From assembly GCA_965249775.1 (NCBI GenBank), contig OZ252253.1, forward strand, positions 4,278,001-4,342,000: a stretch of 64,000 nucleotides of DNA, read 5' to 3'. Shown here one piece after another: positions 27,435-40,585 of the stretch. Both the position numbers and the translations under genes were made by a program. Every line of letters begins with the position of its first letter. Position 1 is the stretch's first letter. The stretch is from UBA822 sp965249775. GTDB lineage: Bacteria; Gemmatimonadota; Gemmatimonadetes; Longimicrobiales; Gaopeijiaceae. The notes beneath the pieces are model-generated. The model ran no database searches. It had not been told where the DNA came from and saw only the letters and a program-made list of their open reading frames with translations.

Positions 27435-27908
27435 ATGGCGAAGAAGGTCAGCGGCTACATCAAGCTTCATGTTACGGGGGGGCAGGCCAACCCGGCTCCG
27501 CCGGTCGGTCCAGCGCTGGGGCAGCAGGGCGTGAACATCATGGAGTTCTGCAAGCAGTTCAACTCCCAGACGCAGCAGCAGAACGGGGTCACGATTCCGG
27601 TCGAGATCACGGTCTATGTAGATCGCTCCTTTACCTTCATCACGAAGACGCCGCCCGCGTCGTTCCTGATCAAGAAGGCTGCCGGTCTACAGAAGGCGTC
27701 CGGGGAGCCGAATCGCGAAAAGGTTGGATGGGTGACCCGGGCCCAGCTCGAGGAGATCGCCGGGATCAAGATGGAGGATCTCAACACCGACGACATGGAT
27801 GCTGCAGTCCGCATGCTGTCTGGAAGTGCGCGTTCGATGGGCATCGAGGTCGGGGAGGCACCGTCCGTAGAACCACCCGCTGAGAACGGCCAGGGGTGGG
27901 AGGACTAA
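27435..27908 (+). CDS. rplK: 50S ribosomal protein L11
   Basis: A 157-residue protein with the N-terminal GQANPAPPVGPALGQQGVNI loop (target region of thiopeptides) and the C-terminal rRNA-binding domain (KTPPASFLIKKAAG, AGSARSMGI-like end). It is about 12-15 residues longer than usual because of a Pro/Glu-rich C-terminal tail (PSVEPPAENGQGWED). It forms the GTPase-associated centre with L10 and L12, encoded just downstream. Confidence 0.96.
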   Translation: MAKKVSGYIKLHVTGGQANPAPPVGPALGQQGVNIMEFCKQFNSQTQQQNGVTIPVEITVYVDRSFTFITKTPPASFLIKKAAGLQKASGEPNREKVGWVTRAQLEEIAGIKMEDLNTDDMDAAVRMLSGSARSMGIEVGEAPSVEPPAENGQGWED

Positions 27909-27926
27909 ACAAGTCGGTTCTAAGTT

Positions 27927-28628
27927 ATGCCAAAACACGGTAAGAAATTCCGTGAGGCCCAGGCCAAGGTGCCACAAGGCGTCCAGTTCAAGCCCGACGA
28001 GGCGGTTCAGATGGTCAAGGACCTCGCTTCGGCGAAGTTCGACGAGACGGTCGAAGTGGCCACCCGCCTGAACGTCGATCCTCGCAAAGCCGACCAGATC
28101 GTGCGGGGCACCGTCGTGTTGCCGCACGGCACCGGCAAGACGATACGGGTGTTGGTCATCGCTCAGGGTGAGAAGGAGATGGAGGCTTCGGAGGCCGGGG
28201 CGGACTACGTGGGCACGGAGTACGTGGATAAGATCCAGGAGGGATGGCTGGATTTCGACGTGTGTGTGGCCACTCCTGACCTCATGGGAAAGGTCGGACC
28301 GCTTGGGAGGATCCTGGGGCCTCGGGGCTTGATGCCGACGCCGAAGGGCGGGACGGTGACCTTCGACATCGGTCGTGCAGTAAAGGAGATCAAGGGCGGA
28401 AAGATCGAATACCGGGTTGACAAGACCGGGAACGTACATGTGCCGATTGGCCGCGTCTCTTTTTCTCCGGAGCAGCTTGACGAGAATCTGGGTGCGATCA
28501 TGGATTCGATCGTTCGGGCCAAGCCTTCGGCATCAAAGGGCACCTATGTGAAGAGTGTCACCGTGTCCAGCACCATGGGTCCCGGCGTAGCGATCGATCC
28601 GAACCTGTTCCGCCGGAGCGCAAAGTGA
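27927..28628 (+). CDS. rplA: 50S ribosomal protein L1
   Basis: A 233-residue protein of the L1 stalk. Visible hallmarks are VDPRKADQIVRGTVVLPHGTGK, the LMGKVGPLGRILGPRGLMPTPK cluster (read in two parts) and SVTVSSTMGPGVAID near the end. Its TGA overlaps the rplJ GTG start as GTGA, so L1 and L10 translation should be coupled. L1 is a known autogenous repressor of the L11 operon in other bacteria. Confidence 0.97.
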   Translation: MPKHGKKFREAQAKVPQGVQFKPDEAVQMVKDLASAKFDETVEVATRLNVDPRKADQIVRGTVVLPHGTGKTIRVLVIAQGEKEMEASEAGADYVGTEYVDKIQEGWLDFDVCVATPDLMGKVGPLGRILGPRGLMPTPKGGTVTFDIGRAVKEIKGGKIEYRVDKTGNVHVPIGRVSFSPEQLDENLGAIMDSIVRAKPSASKGTYVKSVTVSSTMGPGVAIDPNLFRRSAK

Positions 28629-29413
28629 ATCGCACCGAAAAGCAGACCTTCGTGGGCGACTTCCGCGACAAGGTGCAAGAGGCTCCGGTTCTGTACCTGA
28701 CGGATTTTTCCGGTCTGGACGTGAAGTCCATGACCCTTCTCCGCCGGCAGCTCAAGGACTCCGGGGCCGAATATCTGGTGGTGAAGAATCGGCTGGTCAA
28801 GCTTGCCGTCGCTGACCTGGATATTCCGGACATCTCTGAGGCGTTACTGGGCCCGACCGGTGTCGTGGTGGGCTACGAGGGGGCTGTCGAACCCGCGAAG
28901 GTGGTTAGCGACTTCGCCAAGGAGCATGACGACAAACCGGTCTTCAAGCTGGGCATTCTCGACAAGAAGGTGGTCACCGCCCTCGAGATCGAGCGGCTGG
29001 CCAAGCTTCCGCCCCGCGACCAACTCCTTGCAGAGCTGGCTGGGGCGCTGGAAGCGCCGATGGCCGCTTTGGCGAGTGCCCTCGAGGGCAAGCTTCAAGA
29101 GATGTCAGGACTTCTGGATGCGTTGAAGGAGCAGAAACAAGGCGAGGGAACAGAGCCGCCGGCCGCTGAGGAACAGGCAGCTCCACCCGACGCTCAGGCG
29201 GAGCCAGCGCCGCCAGACGCAGAGGAAGAGGCAGCGCAGCCGGTCGCTGAAGAAGAGGCAGCGCAGCCCGACGCAGAGGCAGCGCCGCCCGACGCTGGAG
29301 AAGAGGCAGCGCAGCCGGCCGCTGAAGAAGAGGCCGCGCAGCCAGACGCAGAGGCATACGCAGCAGAGCCCGACGCAGAGGCAGAGGCGGAGCAGCCGGA
29401 CCCTGAGAGATGA
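28625..29413 (+). CDS. rplJ: 50S ribosomal protein L10 with long Ala/Glu/Pro/Asp repeat tail
   Basis: Anchors the L12 stalk. Residues 1-173 are a normal L10 (VLYLTDFSGLDVKSMTLLR, EYLVVKNRLVKLA, then the helix that binds L12). Residues 174-262 are an added tail of imperfect EEEAAQPDAE and PPDAEEEAAQ repeats, absent from ordinary L10 (about 165-180 aa). GTG start 28625 overlaps the rplA stop. The tail is strongly acidic, unusual for a ribosomal protein, but similar in composition to tails on L29 and L15 here. Confidence 0.95.
   Translation: MNRTEKQTFVGDFRDKVQEAPVLYLTDFSGLDVKSMTLLRRQLKDSGAEYLVVKNRLVKLAVADLDIPDISEALLGPTGVVVGYEGAVEPAKVVSDFAKEHDDKPVFKLGILDKKVVTALEIERLAKLPPRDQLLAELAGALEAPMAALASALEGKLQEMSGLLDALKEQKQGEGTEPPAAEEQAAPPDAQAEPAPPDAEEEAAQPVAEEEAAQPDAEAAPPDAGEEAAQPAAEEEAAQPDAEAYAAEPDAEAEAEQPDPER
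29160..29409 (+). repeat. In-frame imperfect repeats forming the L10 tail
   Basis: GC-rich units based on GAGGCAGCGCAGCC(C/G)GACGC and variants recur about ten times. All keep the reading frame, so they expand the protein without breaking it. Confidence 0.8.
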
Positions 29414-29477
29414 GAACTAGGAATCCATAGTCCAACCCCGGCCCTGGGCTGGGTGAACCGAGGAGGAAGCCACCATC

Positions 29478-29852
29478 ATGGCTACCAACCAAGAAAAGCT
29501 TCTCGAAACCATTGGCAACATGACTGTCCTCGAGCTGTCTGAGTTCGTAGACGCGTTCAAGGACAAGTTCAACGTGACCGCTGCCGCCGCCCCGGTGGCA
29601 GTAGTCGGTGGTCCTGCTGCGCCCGAGGCCGCCGAAGAGAAGGACGAGTTCGACGTCGTCCTCGAGGGTATTGGAGACAAGAAAATCCAGGTGATCAAGG
29701 TGGTTCGTGAGGTCACGAGCCTGGGTCTCAAAGAGGCCAAGGACCTGGTGGATAGTGCTCCGAGCACAGTCAAAGAGGCTATCGCCAAGGAGGAAGCCGA
29801 ACAGGTCAAGGCCAAGCTAGAGGAGCAGGGCGCGACGGTAGCGCTGAAGTAG
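29478..29852 (+). CDS. rplL: 50S ribosomal protein L7/L12
   Basis: A 124-residue stalk protein: N-terminal dimerisation helix (MTVLELSEFVDAFKDKFNVT), an Ala/Pro/Val hinge and the C-terminal factor-binding domain (EFDVVLEGIGDKKIQVIKVV, GLKEAKDLVDSAPSTVKE). A good AGGAGGAAG ribosome-binding site lies before ATG 29478. It is present in multiple copies per ribosome and recruits EF-Tu and EF-G. Confidence 0.97.
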   Translation: MATNQEKLLETIGNMTVLELSEFVDAFKDKFNVTAAAAPVAVVGGPAAPEAAEEKDEFDVVLEGIGDKKIQVIKVVREVTSLGLKEAKDLVDSAPSTVKEAIAKEEAEQVKAKLEEQGATVALK

Positions 29853-29875
29853 TAGGCCGGTTCCTGTGACTCTCC

Positions 29876-29894
29876 CTCTCGGTTTCGCCGAGAG
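29876..29894 (+). repeat. Small hairpin between rplL and rpoB
   Basis: CTCTCGG (29876-29882) pairs with CCGAGAG (29888-29894) around a TTTCG loop. It may be the rplL-rpoB attenuator or RNase site known from other bacteria. It lies just before the ATG at 29903, one reason to prefer the later TTG start. Confidence 0.55.
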
Positions 29895-29953
29895 ACCTCC
29901 GCATGCTTGTTCGGCCCTCCCCTCGGGGCGCGGGTCGGAAAAGGGGAACACCC

Positions 29954-34255
<4,302 letters not shown>

Positions 34256-34260
34256 CATCC

Positions 34261-37200
34261 ATGATTGATTTCCCGAGAACGAGAGATCAAGGCTCTGCGG
34301 ACTTCGATTTCATTCAGATCAAGATCGCCTCGCCGGAACAGATCCGTTCGTGGTCCTTCGGCGAGGTGACGAAGCCCGAGACGATCAACTACCGCTCCTT
34401 CAAGCCTGAGCGGGACGGTCTGTTCTGCGAGCGGATCTTCGGCCCGGTCAAGGATTGGGAGTGCCACTGCGGGAAGTTCAAGAGGATCCGTTTCCGCGGG
34501 CATGTCTGCGACCGCTGCGGCGTCGAAGTCACCTTGTCCAAGGTTCGCCGCGAGCGAATGGGCCACATCGAGTTGGCCGTGCCGGTCTGTCACATTTGGT
34601 TCTTCAAGACGCTCCCCAGCCAGTTGGGATACCTGGTGGGGATGACGCTCCGGGATCTGGAGAAGGTCATCTATTACGCGTCCTACGTGGTGACGCATCC
34701 GGGTAAGCAGGACGTGGAGTTCCTGGATCTGCTCGATGAGGATGAGTACTACGATCTCCGCGTGAAATCGCGTGAGGAGGGCGACGAAAGGTTCAAGTCC
34801 GAAATCGGCGCGGAGGCCGTTCGCACGCTCCTCACGATGCTCGATAGCCCGGAGAGGCGGATCAACGACCGGAACTCTGATGGCAAAGGACTCGGCCGGT
34901 TGGCGAAGTGGCTGAGGATCGAGATCGCCACGGAGACTTCACAGCACCGCAAGAAGAAGAAGCTCAAGAGGCTGAAGGTCGTCGACGCCCTCCGGAACTC
35001 GGGCACCACCCAGGATGAGCAGAATCGTCCCGAGTGGATGATCATGGACGTGATTCCCGTGATTCCGCCGGACTTGCGGCCTCTTGTCCCTCTCGATGGA
35101 GGCCGGTTCGCTACTTCCGACTTGAATGACCTCTACCGAAGGGTCATCAACCGAAACAATCGCCTCAAGAAACTCATCGATATGCGCGCGCCGGAGGTCA
35201 TCCTTCGGAACGAGAAGCGAATGCTCCAGGAGGCTGTTGACGCGTTGTTCGACAACGGGAGGCGGTCGAAGGCCATCCGCGGTCGTGGTAAGCGTCCGCT
35301 CAAGTCGTTGTCCGACATGCTGAAAGGGAAACAGGGGCGTTTCCGTCAGAACCTGCTCGGGAAGCGCGTCGACTACTCTGGCCGCTCGGTCATCGTTGTC
35401 GGTCCAGAGCTCAAGCTACACCAGTGCGGCCTTCCCAAGGCGATGGCCGTGGAGCTCTTCAAGCCTTTCATCATCCATGAGCTGGAGAAACGGGGAGAGG
35501 CTGAGACCGTCAAGCGGGCGAAGAAGATCGTCGAACGGGACGATCCGAAGGTCTATGAGGTTCTCGAGGACATCATCAAGGATCACCCGGTTCTTCTGAA
35601 CCGGGCGCCCACCCTCCATCGGTTGGGAATTCAGGCTTTCGAGCCCGTCCTCGTGGAGGGGAAGGCGATCCGCATCCACCCACTCGTGTGTGCCGCCTTC
35701 AACGCTGACTTCGATGGAGACCAGATGGCGGTCCACGTGCCGCTTTCGTTCGAGGCGCAATTGGAAGCGCGGGTGCTGATGCTCTCGAGCAACAACATTC
35801 TGCTCCCCTCCAACGGACGGCCCGTCGCGGCTCCGTCGCAGGACATGGTGATCGGAGGCTACTACCTGACCAAGCCTTCCCTGGAGATCTCCGATCTCGA
35901 AGGCCCGGCGTACAACCTCAAGACGCCCAAGAACGAGCGAACCAGCGCCGAAGAAGCTCTGGACAAGATCTACGAGGGCGCGCCCCGCTTCTCGACCTAC
36001 GGAGAGGTGGAGATGGGCATAGAAGCCGAGCGCCTGAAGTTCGGAAGCCCGTGTTGGTACTGGGTTTCCACGCACTCCGATGAGGACGGGGAGGGTAGTG
36101 GCAAATGGCTGCGCAGCACCGCCGGCCGAGTGCTTTTCAACTCCATCATTCCCGAGGAGATGGGGTTCTTCAATCAGACCTTCGGGAAAAAGGAACTGGG
36201 CGATCTCATCTTCGACTGCTTCACGTCGGTCGGGCTGTCCAGAACCACCGAATTCCTCGACCACCTCAAGGACTTCGGATTCCGCTACGCGACGATGGGC
36301 GGGGTCAGCGTCGGCATCGCCGACCTGGAAGTGCCGGAGGAGAAGCTGGAGATCATCCACGAGGCCAGTGAGCACGTCACACGGTTCCAAGAGGCCTACG
36401 CCAGCGGGTACATCTCAAATGGGGAGCGATACAACAAGGTTATCGACACGTGGACCCACGCCAATAATGACGTGGCGGATGCGATGGTCGGCCGGCTGGC
36501 CCGTTCTCAAGAAGGGTTCAACCCCGTCTATATGATGATGACGTCGGGCGCCCGAGGAAATCGTGACCAGATGCGGCAGCTCGCGGGAATGCGTGGCTTG
36601 ATGGCGAAGCCTCAAAAGAAGCTCACCGGCGGAATCGGTGAGATCATCGAGAGCCCGATCAAGTCCAACTTCCGTGAGGGCCTGAGTGTGGTCGAGTACT
36701 TCATCTCAACGCATGGAGCAAGAAAAGGTCTCGCCGACACGGCGCTCAAGACCGCCGATGCCGGCTACCTTACCCGTCGGTTGGTTGACGTCGCGCAGGA
36801 CGTCACGATCACCTCGGACGACTGCGGGACCATCCTCGGTCTCGAGATGGTGGCCCTCAAAGAGGGTGAAGACATCATTGAGCCGCTTCCGGACAGAATC
36901 GTGGGTAACGTTGCCCTCGAGGACGTCTACGATCCGATCGATGGGGAGCTTCTGGTCGCAGCAGGGCAACTCATCGAGGAAGACGCGGCCGAGGCAATCG
37001 AGGCTGCGGGCATCCAGGTCGTCAAGATTCGGTCGGTCCTCACATGTGAGTCGAAGCGAGGACTTTGCCGGATGTGCTACGGGCGCAATCTGGCGACGAT
37101 GCAGGTGGTCGATATCGGGGAGGCCGTGGGCATCTTGGCTGCCCAATCCATCGGAGAGCCGGGTACGCAGCTGACGCTTCGGACCTTCCATATCGGAGGC

Positions 37201-38559
37201 ACCGCCGCACGAATCGCGGCTCAGACGCAGCGCCGGTCGAAGATCGACGGCGTGGCGAGTCTGGACAGGGTGACCACAGTCACTACGCCCTCCGATGACC
37301 AGATCGTCACGTCTCGCGAGGGCCAGATTGTTCTCAAGACGGCCGAAGGCCTGGTGCGGAGTCGCCTGAGTGTGCCGTATGGCGCCACACTGTCGGTCGA
37401 GGAAGGGCAGACCATCGAAGCCGGTGATCAGTTGTTCAGTTGGGATCCCTACTCGGAGCCGATCGTCGCGGACGCAGGCGGCGTCTTGAAATTCGTCGAT
37501 ATCATCGATGATCAGACAATGCGTGAGGAGTTGGACGAGTCCACGGGCCGTCGCCAGATGACGATCATCGAGGATCGGGACAAGAAGCTCCATCCCACGA
37601 TCCAGATTCGAAAGAAGACCAAGAAAGCAGAGAAGCTTCGCGAGTTCATCGTGCCGGTGGGAGCCCAACTCACGATCCACGATGGTGAAGACATCGCTCC
37701 CGGCGACACGATCGCCAAGATCAGCCGGGAGGTTTACAAGACCCGGGACATCACGGGTGGGTTGCCCCGCGTGGCCGAGCTGTTCGAGGCTCGCCGGCCG
37801 AAGGATCCAGCGGTCATCACGGAGATCGACGGTGAAGTGCGCTTCGGTGACATCAAGCGGGGCAAGCGCGAGGTACTGGTTACGCCTGAGACGGGTGAGG
37901 AAGACGAGCGGGGCTATATGGTTCCGGTCGTCAAACACATGCGAGTGCACGAAGGTGACCGCGTGCGTGCGGGTGATCGACTCTCGGAGGGACCGATCAA
38001 TCCGCACGACATTCTGAAGATTCGGGGCCCGAGAGCCGTCCAGGAGTATCTGCTCAACGAGATCCAGGAGGTCTACCGTCTCCAAGGCGTGAAGATCAAC
38101 GACAAGCACATCGGCGTGATCGTGCGCCAGATGCTCCAGAAGGTGCGGATCACGGATCCGGGAGAGACGATCCTTCTAGAGGGGGAGAACGTCGATCGGG
38201 TGGAGTTCCGAGAGGTGAACCACAAGGCGATCCAGGGTGAGCTGAAACCAGCGCGCTCCGAGCCGCTCCTTCTTGGAATCACGAAGGCCAGCTTGACGAC
38301 CGAGTCCTTCATCTCGGCGGCGTCCTTCCAGGAGACGACGAGGGTTCTGACTGATGCGGCCGTTCGAGGGGCTCTCGACGACCTGACGGGGCTCAAGGAG
38401 AACATCATCATCGGGCACTTGATCCCGGCCGGGACGGGAGTGCACAGGTTCCAGGGTGTGGAGTTCATGGTGGAGAAGTCGTTCTACGAAGAGGAGATCC
38501 TTCCCTTGGGCGATCCCGAGGAGCTTGTTGCCGGGCTCGAAGAGGCTACCGCGGACTGA
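34261..38559 (+). CDS. rpoC: DNA-directed RNA polymerase subunit beta'
   Basis: Core RNA polymerase subunit of 1,432 residues. The first zinc site is Cys68, Cys70, Cys83, Cys86 (CHCGKFKR...CDRC), and the catalytic Mg motif NADFDGD is at residues 481-487. The bridge helix/trigger loop region (MTSGARGNRDQMRQLAGMRG and LTLRTFHIGG) and the second zinc site (CESKRGLCRMCYG) are all present. It starts 5 bases after rpoB. The C terminus (GVHRFQGVEFMVE) is ordinary. A large hairpin follows the stop. Confidence 0.98.
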   Translation: MIDFPRTRDQGSADFDFIQIKIASPEQIRSWSFGEVTKPETINYRSFKPERDGLFCERIFGPVKDWECHCGKFKRIRFRGHVCDRCGVEVTLSKVRRERMGHIELAVPVCHIWFFKTLPSQLGYLVGMTLRDLEKVIYYASYVVTHPGKQDVEFLDLLDEDEYYDLRVKSREEGDERFKSEIGAEAVRTLLTMLDSPERRINDRNSDGKGLGRLAKWLRIEIATETSQHRKKKKLKRLKVVDALRNSGTTQDEQNRPEWMIMDVIPVIPPDLRPLVPLDGGRFATSDLNDLYRRVINRNNRLKKLIDMRAPEVILRNEKRMLQEAVDALFDNGRRSKAIRGRGKRPLKSLSDMLKGKQGRFRQNLLGKRVDYSGRSVIVVGPELKLHQCGLPKAMAVELFKPFIIHELEKRGEAETVKRAKKIVERDDPKVYEVLEDIIKDHPVLLNRAPTLHRLGIQAFEPVLVEGKAIRIHPLVCAAFNADFDGDQMAVHVPLSFEAQLEARVLMLSSNNILLPSNGRPVAAPSQDMVIGGYYLTKPSLEISDLEGPAYNLKTPKNERTSAEEALDKIYEGAPRFSTYGEVEMGIEAERLKFGSPCWYWVSTHSDEDGEGSGKWLRSTAGRVLFNSIIPEEMGFFNQTFGKKELGDLIFDCFTSVGLSRTTEFLDHLKDFGFRYATMGGVSVGIADLEVPEEKLEIIHEASEHVTRFQEAYASGYISNGERYNKVIDTWTHANNDVADAMVGRLARSQEGFNPVYMMMTSGARGNRDQMRQLAGMRGLMAKPQKKLTGGIGEIIESPIKSNFREGLSVVEYFISTHGARKGLADTALKTADAGYLTRRLVDVAQDVTITSDDCGTILGLEMVALKEGEDIIEPLPDRIVGNVALEDVYDPIDGELLVAAGQLIEEDAAEAIEAAGIQVVKIRSVLTCESKRGLCRMCYGRNLATMQVVDIGEAVGILAAQSIGEPGTQLTLRTFHIGGTAARIAAQTQRRSKIDGVASLDRVTTVTTPSDDQIVTSREGQIVLKTAEGLVRSRLSVPYGATLSVEEGQTIEAGDQLFSWDPYSEPIVADAGGVLKFVDIIDDQTMREELDESTGRRQMTIIEDRDKKLHPTIQIRKKTKKAEKLREFIVPVGAQLTIHDGEDIAPGDTIAKISREVYKTRDITGGLPRVAELFEARRPKDPAVITEIDGEVRFGDIKRGKREVLVTPETGEEDERGYMVPVVKHMRVHEGDRVRAGDRLSEGPINPHDILKIRGPRAVQEYLLNEIQEVYRLQGVKINDKHIGVIVRQMLQKVRITDPGETILLEGENVDRVEFREVNHKAIQGELKPARSEPLLLGITKASLTTESFISAASFQETTRVLTDAAVRGALDDLTGLKENIIIGHLIPAGTGVHRFQGVEFMVEKSFYEEEILPLGDPEELVAGLEEATAD

Positions 38560-38565
38560 GTGGTA

Positions 38566-38654
38566 GGAGAGCATCGTCAGGGCCCCGCTGCGCCGACGCT
38601 TCGCTCCACGGCTTCGCCGCGGACCGTCTCCGCGGGGCCCTGACGACGCTCTCC
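38566..38654 (+). terminator. Very strong hairpin after rpoC
   Basis: Arms 38566-38588 and 38632-38654 pair over 7 bp (GGAGAGC/GCTCTCC), a 2x2 internal loop, then 14 bp (CGTCAGGGCCCCGC/GCGGGGCCCTGACG), closing a 43-base loop. No T run follows. It may terminate or stabilise the rpoBC transcript, or be a palindromic mobile element. Confidence 0.6.
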
Positions 38655-38703
38655 TCCAATCGTTTTGGGGGGGGTGCTGCGTCGGCGCTCCGCTCCGAGT
38701 GCG

Positions 38704-38845
38704 CTCCACGGCTACGCCCGTGTTGGGCGGTGGGGCTTTGGCGCGAGGCTACTCGCGCTTGTGGATCTACGCTGCTCTACGGCTACGCCCATACTGGGCG
38801 GCGGGGCTTTGGCGCGAGGCTATTCGCGCGCGTGGATCCTCATCG
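38704..38845 (+). repeat. Two ~71-bp tandem units with internal palindromes
   Basis: The unit from 38704 is repeated from 38775 with an estimated ~85% identity. Each unit contains GCGCGAGGCTA(C/T)TCGCGC, a six-bp stem. Unit one also has CACGG/CCGTG. The sequence GCTCCACGGCT is shared with the loop of the preceding hairpin, so all belong to one REP-like family. Confidence 0.8.
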
Positions 38846-39130
38846 CTGGACTGTGACGATGCGCACCTCGATCGCTCTGGAGGGGCGTCGGGCCGAGGGT
38901 GCTGAAAGGCGCCCGGGGTCACGAAAATCTCCCTGTTTTTGCGTGGTCTCGGTACATTTATAGATGCACCCTGACCGCACGACTCCTCCCCAGACAACCG
39001 CTTGAGCGACGAATTGCCGATGCCACAGCGCAATGGATCTACGCCGTACTTGTGCGACCCCGACGAAATGGTCCTGGTGCCGGGGTCCACCTGACAGTCG
39101 AAAATCGACCGCCTCGGGTGGGCGGCAGGG

Positions 39131-39937
39131 ATGGCCTTCCTCTCCTACGGAGTACGGGTTGGGATCCGGGTGAGTAGTCCGGGAATCCTTGATCGGCTTC
39201 AAGAAGTGCTTCCGCCGAATGCCAAGCCGGCTCGCGGGCCCCGCGTGGGATGTCTGTATTCGTGGATGGTCCGCGGCACCAAGGTCGGCAACAACGTTCG
39301 CCGCTTCAATATTCTGTATGCGGGCTCGGAGCGGCTGGTACGTACGAAAGACACGGACGCGGTACTGGACACCCTTGATAGGCACCTGCAGCTACACGTC
39401 GCGGAAATGGCCCACCGCAAGGTGTTTGTCCATGCCGGCGTCGTGGGCTGGCGTGACAGCGCAATCGTCATCCCGGGGCGTAGCTTGAGCGGCAAGACGA
39501 GCCTGGTTAAGGCGTTGGTCGAGGCGGGGGCGACGTATTACTCAGATGAATACGCCGTTCTCGATGGGCGTGGTCGCGTGCATCCCTATCTGAAGCCCTT
39601 ATCGGTACGGCAGAACGCGCGTGACCGCCCGAAGAAGATCCCCCCGGAAGCCTTGGGGGGGACACCCGGCGTCAGGCCCCTCCCCGTAGGTTTGGTCGTC
39701 GCGACCAGCTACCGCGAGGGTGCGCGCTGGCGACCCCGCCAACTCTTGCCGGGGCGAGCAGTCATGGCGCTTCTGGCCCACACGGTCTCGATCAGAAGGA
39801 AGCCGGAGCGGGCTCTCACCGCGTTGCGACAGGTCGTGGCAGACGCCCTGACGTTGAAGGGCGTGCGCAGCGAGGCGGCCGAAACCGCTGAAAACCTCTT
39901 GGCACGGTTATCGGATGAGGCGGGTGGAGGTTCGTGA
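39131..39937 (+). CDS. HprK-related serine kinase-like protein
   Basis: A 268-residue protein resembling the C-terminal kinase domain of HPr kinase/phosphorylase. HAGVVGWRDSAIVIPGRSLS followed by GKTSL gives a Walker A loop, and YYSDEYAVLDGRGRVHPY gives the Mg-binding Asp region. The N-terminal ~95 residues match the short domain of HprK-related kinase A proteins, not the true HprK N domain. Such kinases occur with PqqD-like proteins and in lasso-peptide clusters, where relatives phosphorylate the peptide. First gene of the accessory cassette, 97 bases before the first PqqD fusion. A role in modifying that product is an inference. Confidence 0.8.
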   Translation: MAFLSYGVRVGIRVSSPGILDRLQEVLPPNAKPARGPRVGCLYSWMVRGTKVGNNVRRFNILYAGSERLVRTKDTDAVLDTLDRHLQLHVAEMAHRKVFVHAGVVGWRDSAIVIPGRSLSGKTSLVKALVEAGATYYSDEYAVLDGRGRVHPYLKPLSVRQNARDRPKKIPPEALGGTPGVRPLPVGLVVATSYREGARWRPRQLLPGRAVMALLAHTVSIRRKPERALTALRQVVADALTLKGVRSEAAETAENLLARLSDEAGGGS

Positions 39938-40008
39938 GAGGGTAGCTCGGGACGAGATATCGCTTGTGAGCGTCGTTCGAACCGTGAATGTTTGTAGTAT
40001 CGGCGTGC

Positions 40009-40033
40009 GCCGTCGAGTTGGAGTTTAGTACGT
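40009..40033 (+). promoter_or_regulatory. 25-bp leader shared by PqqD-fusion copies 1 and 3
   Basis: Bases 40009-40033 and 41222-41246 agree in 24 of 25 positions and end at the start codon. They include TTGGAG, a plausible ribosome-binding site. Copy 2 lacks this leader. Confidence 0.6.
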
Positions 40034-40579
40034 ATGGAAGCGAAAAAACCGAAGATGCCCCGAGCGAGGCTGGACGAGCTGGTTGTCGAGGAGCTACAGG
40101 ACGAAACCCTGGTTTACGACCTGAAGCGTCACAAAGCCGGTTGTCTGAATCGCACGGCTGCTCTGGTCTGGCGGCATTGCGATGGACGAACGAGGGTGGC
40201 CGATGTCGCCGCGCTGCTGAACAAGGAACTGGAAATCCCGGCCGACGAGGCGGTGGTGTGGATGGCGCTGGACCGCTTGGACCGGGCACACTTGCTGAGT
40301 GAGCCGGTGGCACTGCCGGCAGATAGGGCCCGATACTCGCGGCGGGAAATGCTACGAACCCTGCGACGGGCAGCAGGGATCTCGCTTCTCCTGCCGGTGA
40401 TCGAATCGATCGTCGCGCCGTTGGCAGCGGCACAAGTCTCGTGCCTGCAGCAAAACCAATGTGGGGGGCAGCCGGATTGCACGCCCTGCGTTAACAACAA
40501 GGGCACCAAGTGCAATAGATTTTGTTGCCAAGGCGTGTGCAGGAACCAGAACAGAGCAAAGAAAAAGTGTGGTTGTTAA
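40034..40579 (+). CDS. PqqD-like / Tat signal / 10-Cys tail protein, copy 1
   Basis: 181 residues in three parts. Residues 13-95 are a PqqD-like winged helix (ETLVYDLKRHKAGCLNRTAA, WRHCDGRTRVADVAALL, WMALDRLDRAHLL), the RiPP recognition fold. Residues 102-134 look like an internal twin-arginine signal: SRREMLRTLRR, then a hydrophobic run with one Glu, ending AAAQ. Residues 137-181 hold ten Cys in the pattern C-x5-C-x5-C-x2-C-x7-C-x3-CC-x3-C-x9-C-x-C with many Lys and Arg. Probably a recognition domain fused to an exported, disulfide-rich peptide. Copies 2 and 3 follow in tandem. Alternatively the Cys tail binds metal. Confidence 0.8.
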   Translation: MEAKKPKMPRARLDELVVEELQDETLVYDLKRHKAGCLNRTAALVWRHCDGRTRVADVAALLNKELEIPADEAVVWMALDRLDRAHLLSEPVALPADRARYSRREMLRTLRRAAGISLLLPVIESIVAPLAAAQVSCLQQNQCGGQPDCTPCVNNKGTKCNRFCCQGVCRNQNRAKKKCGC

Positions 40580-40585
40580 CCGGTA

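Larger units (their letters stand above)
38560..39130 (+). other. Non-coding repeat-rich gap between rpoC and the accessory cassette
   Basis: 571 bases with no credible gene; the open frames here are repeat readings. It contains the long hairpin at 38566-38654, two 71-bp tandem units from 38704, and a plain stretch after about 38860 with no clear promoter. This is the left boundary of the inserted cassette. Confidence 0.75.

Noticed and set aside
38665..38963. Plus-strand frames in the rpoC-cassette gap (63-77 codons)
   Set aside because: They only translate the 71-bp tandem units in three frames; no ribosome-binding site or conserved motif.
39131..39937. True HPr kinase/phosphorylase of a PTS
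   Set aside because: The N-terminal domain differs, no HPr or PTS genes are nearby, and the neighbours are PqqD-type genes.
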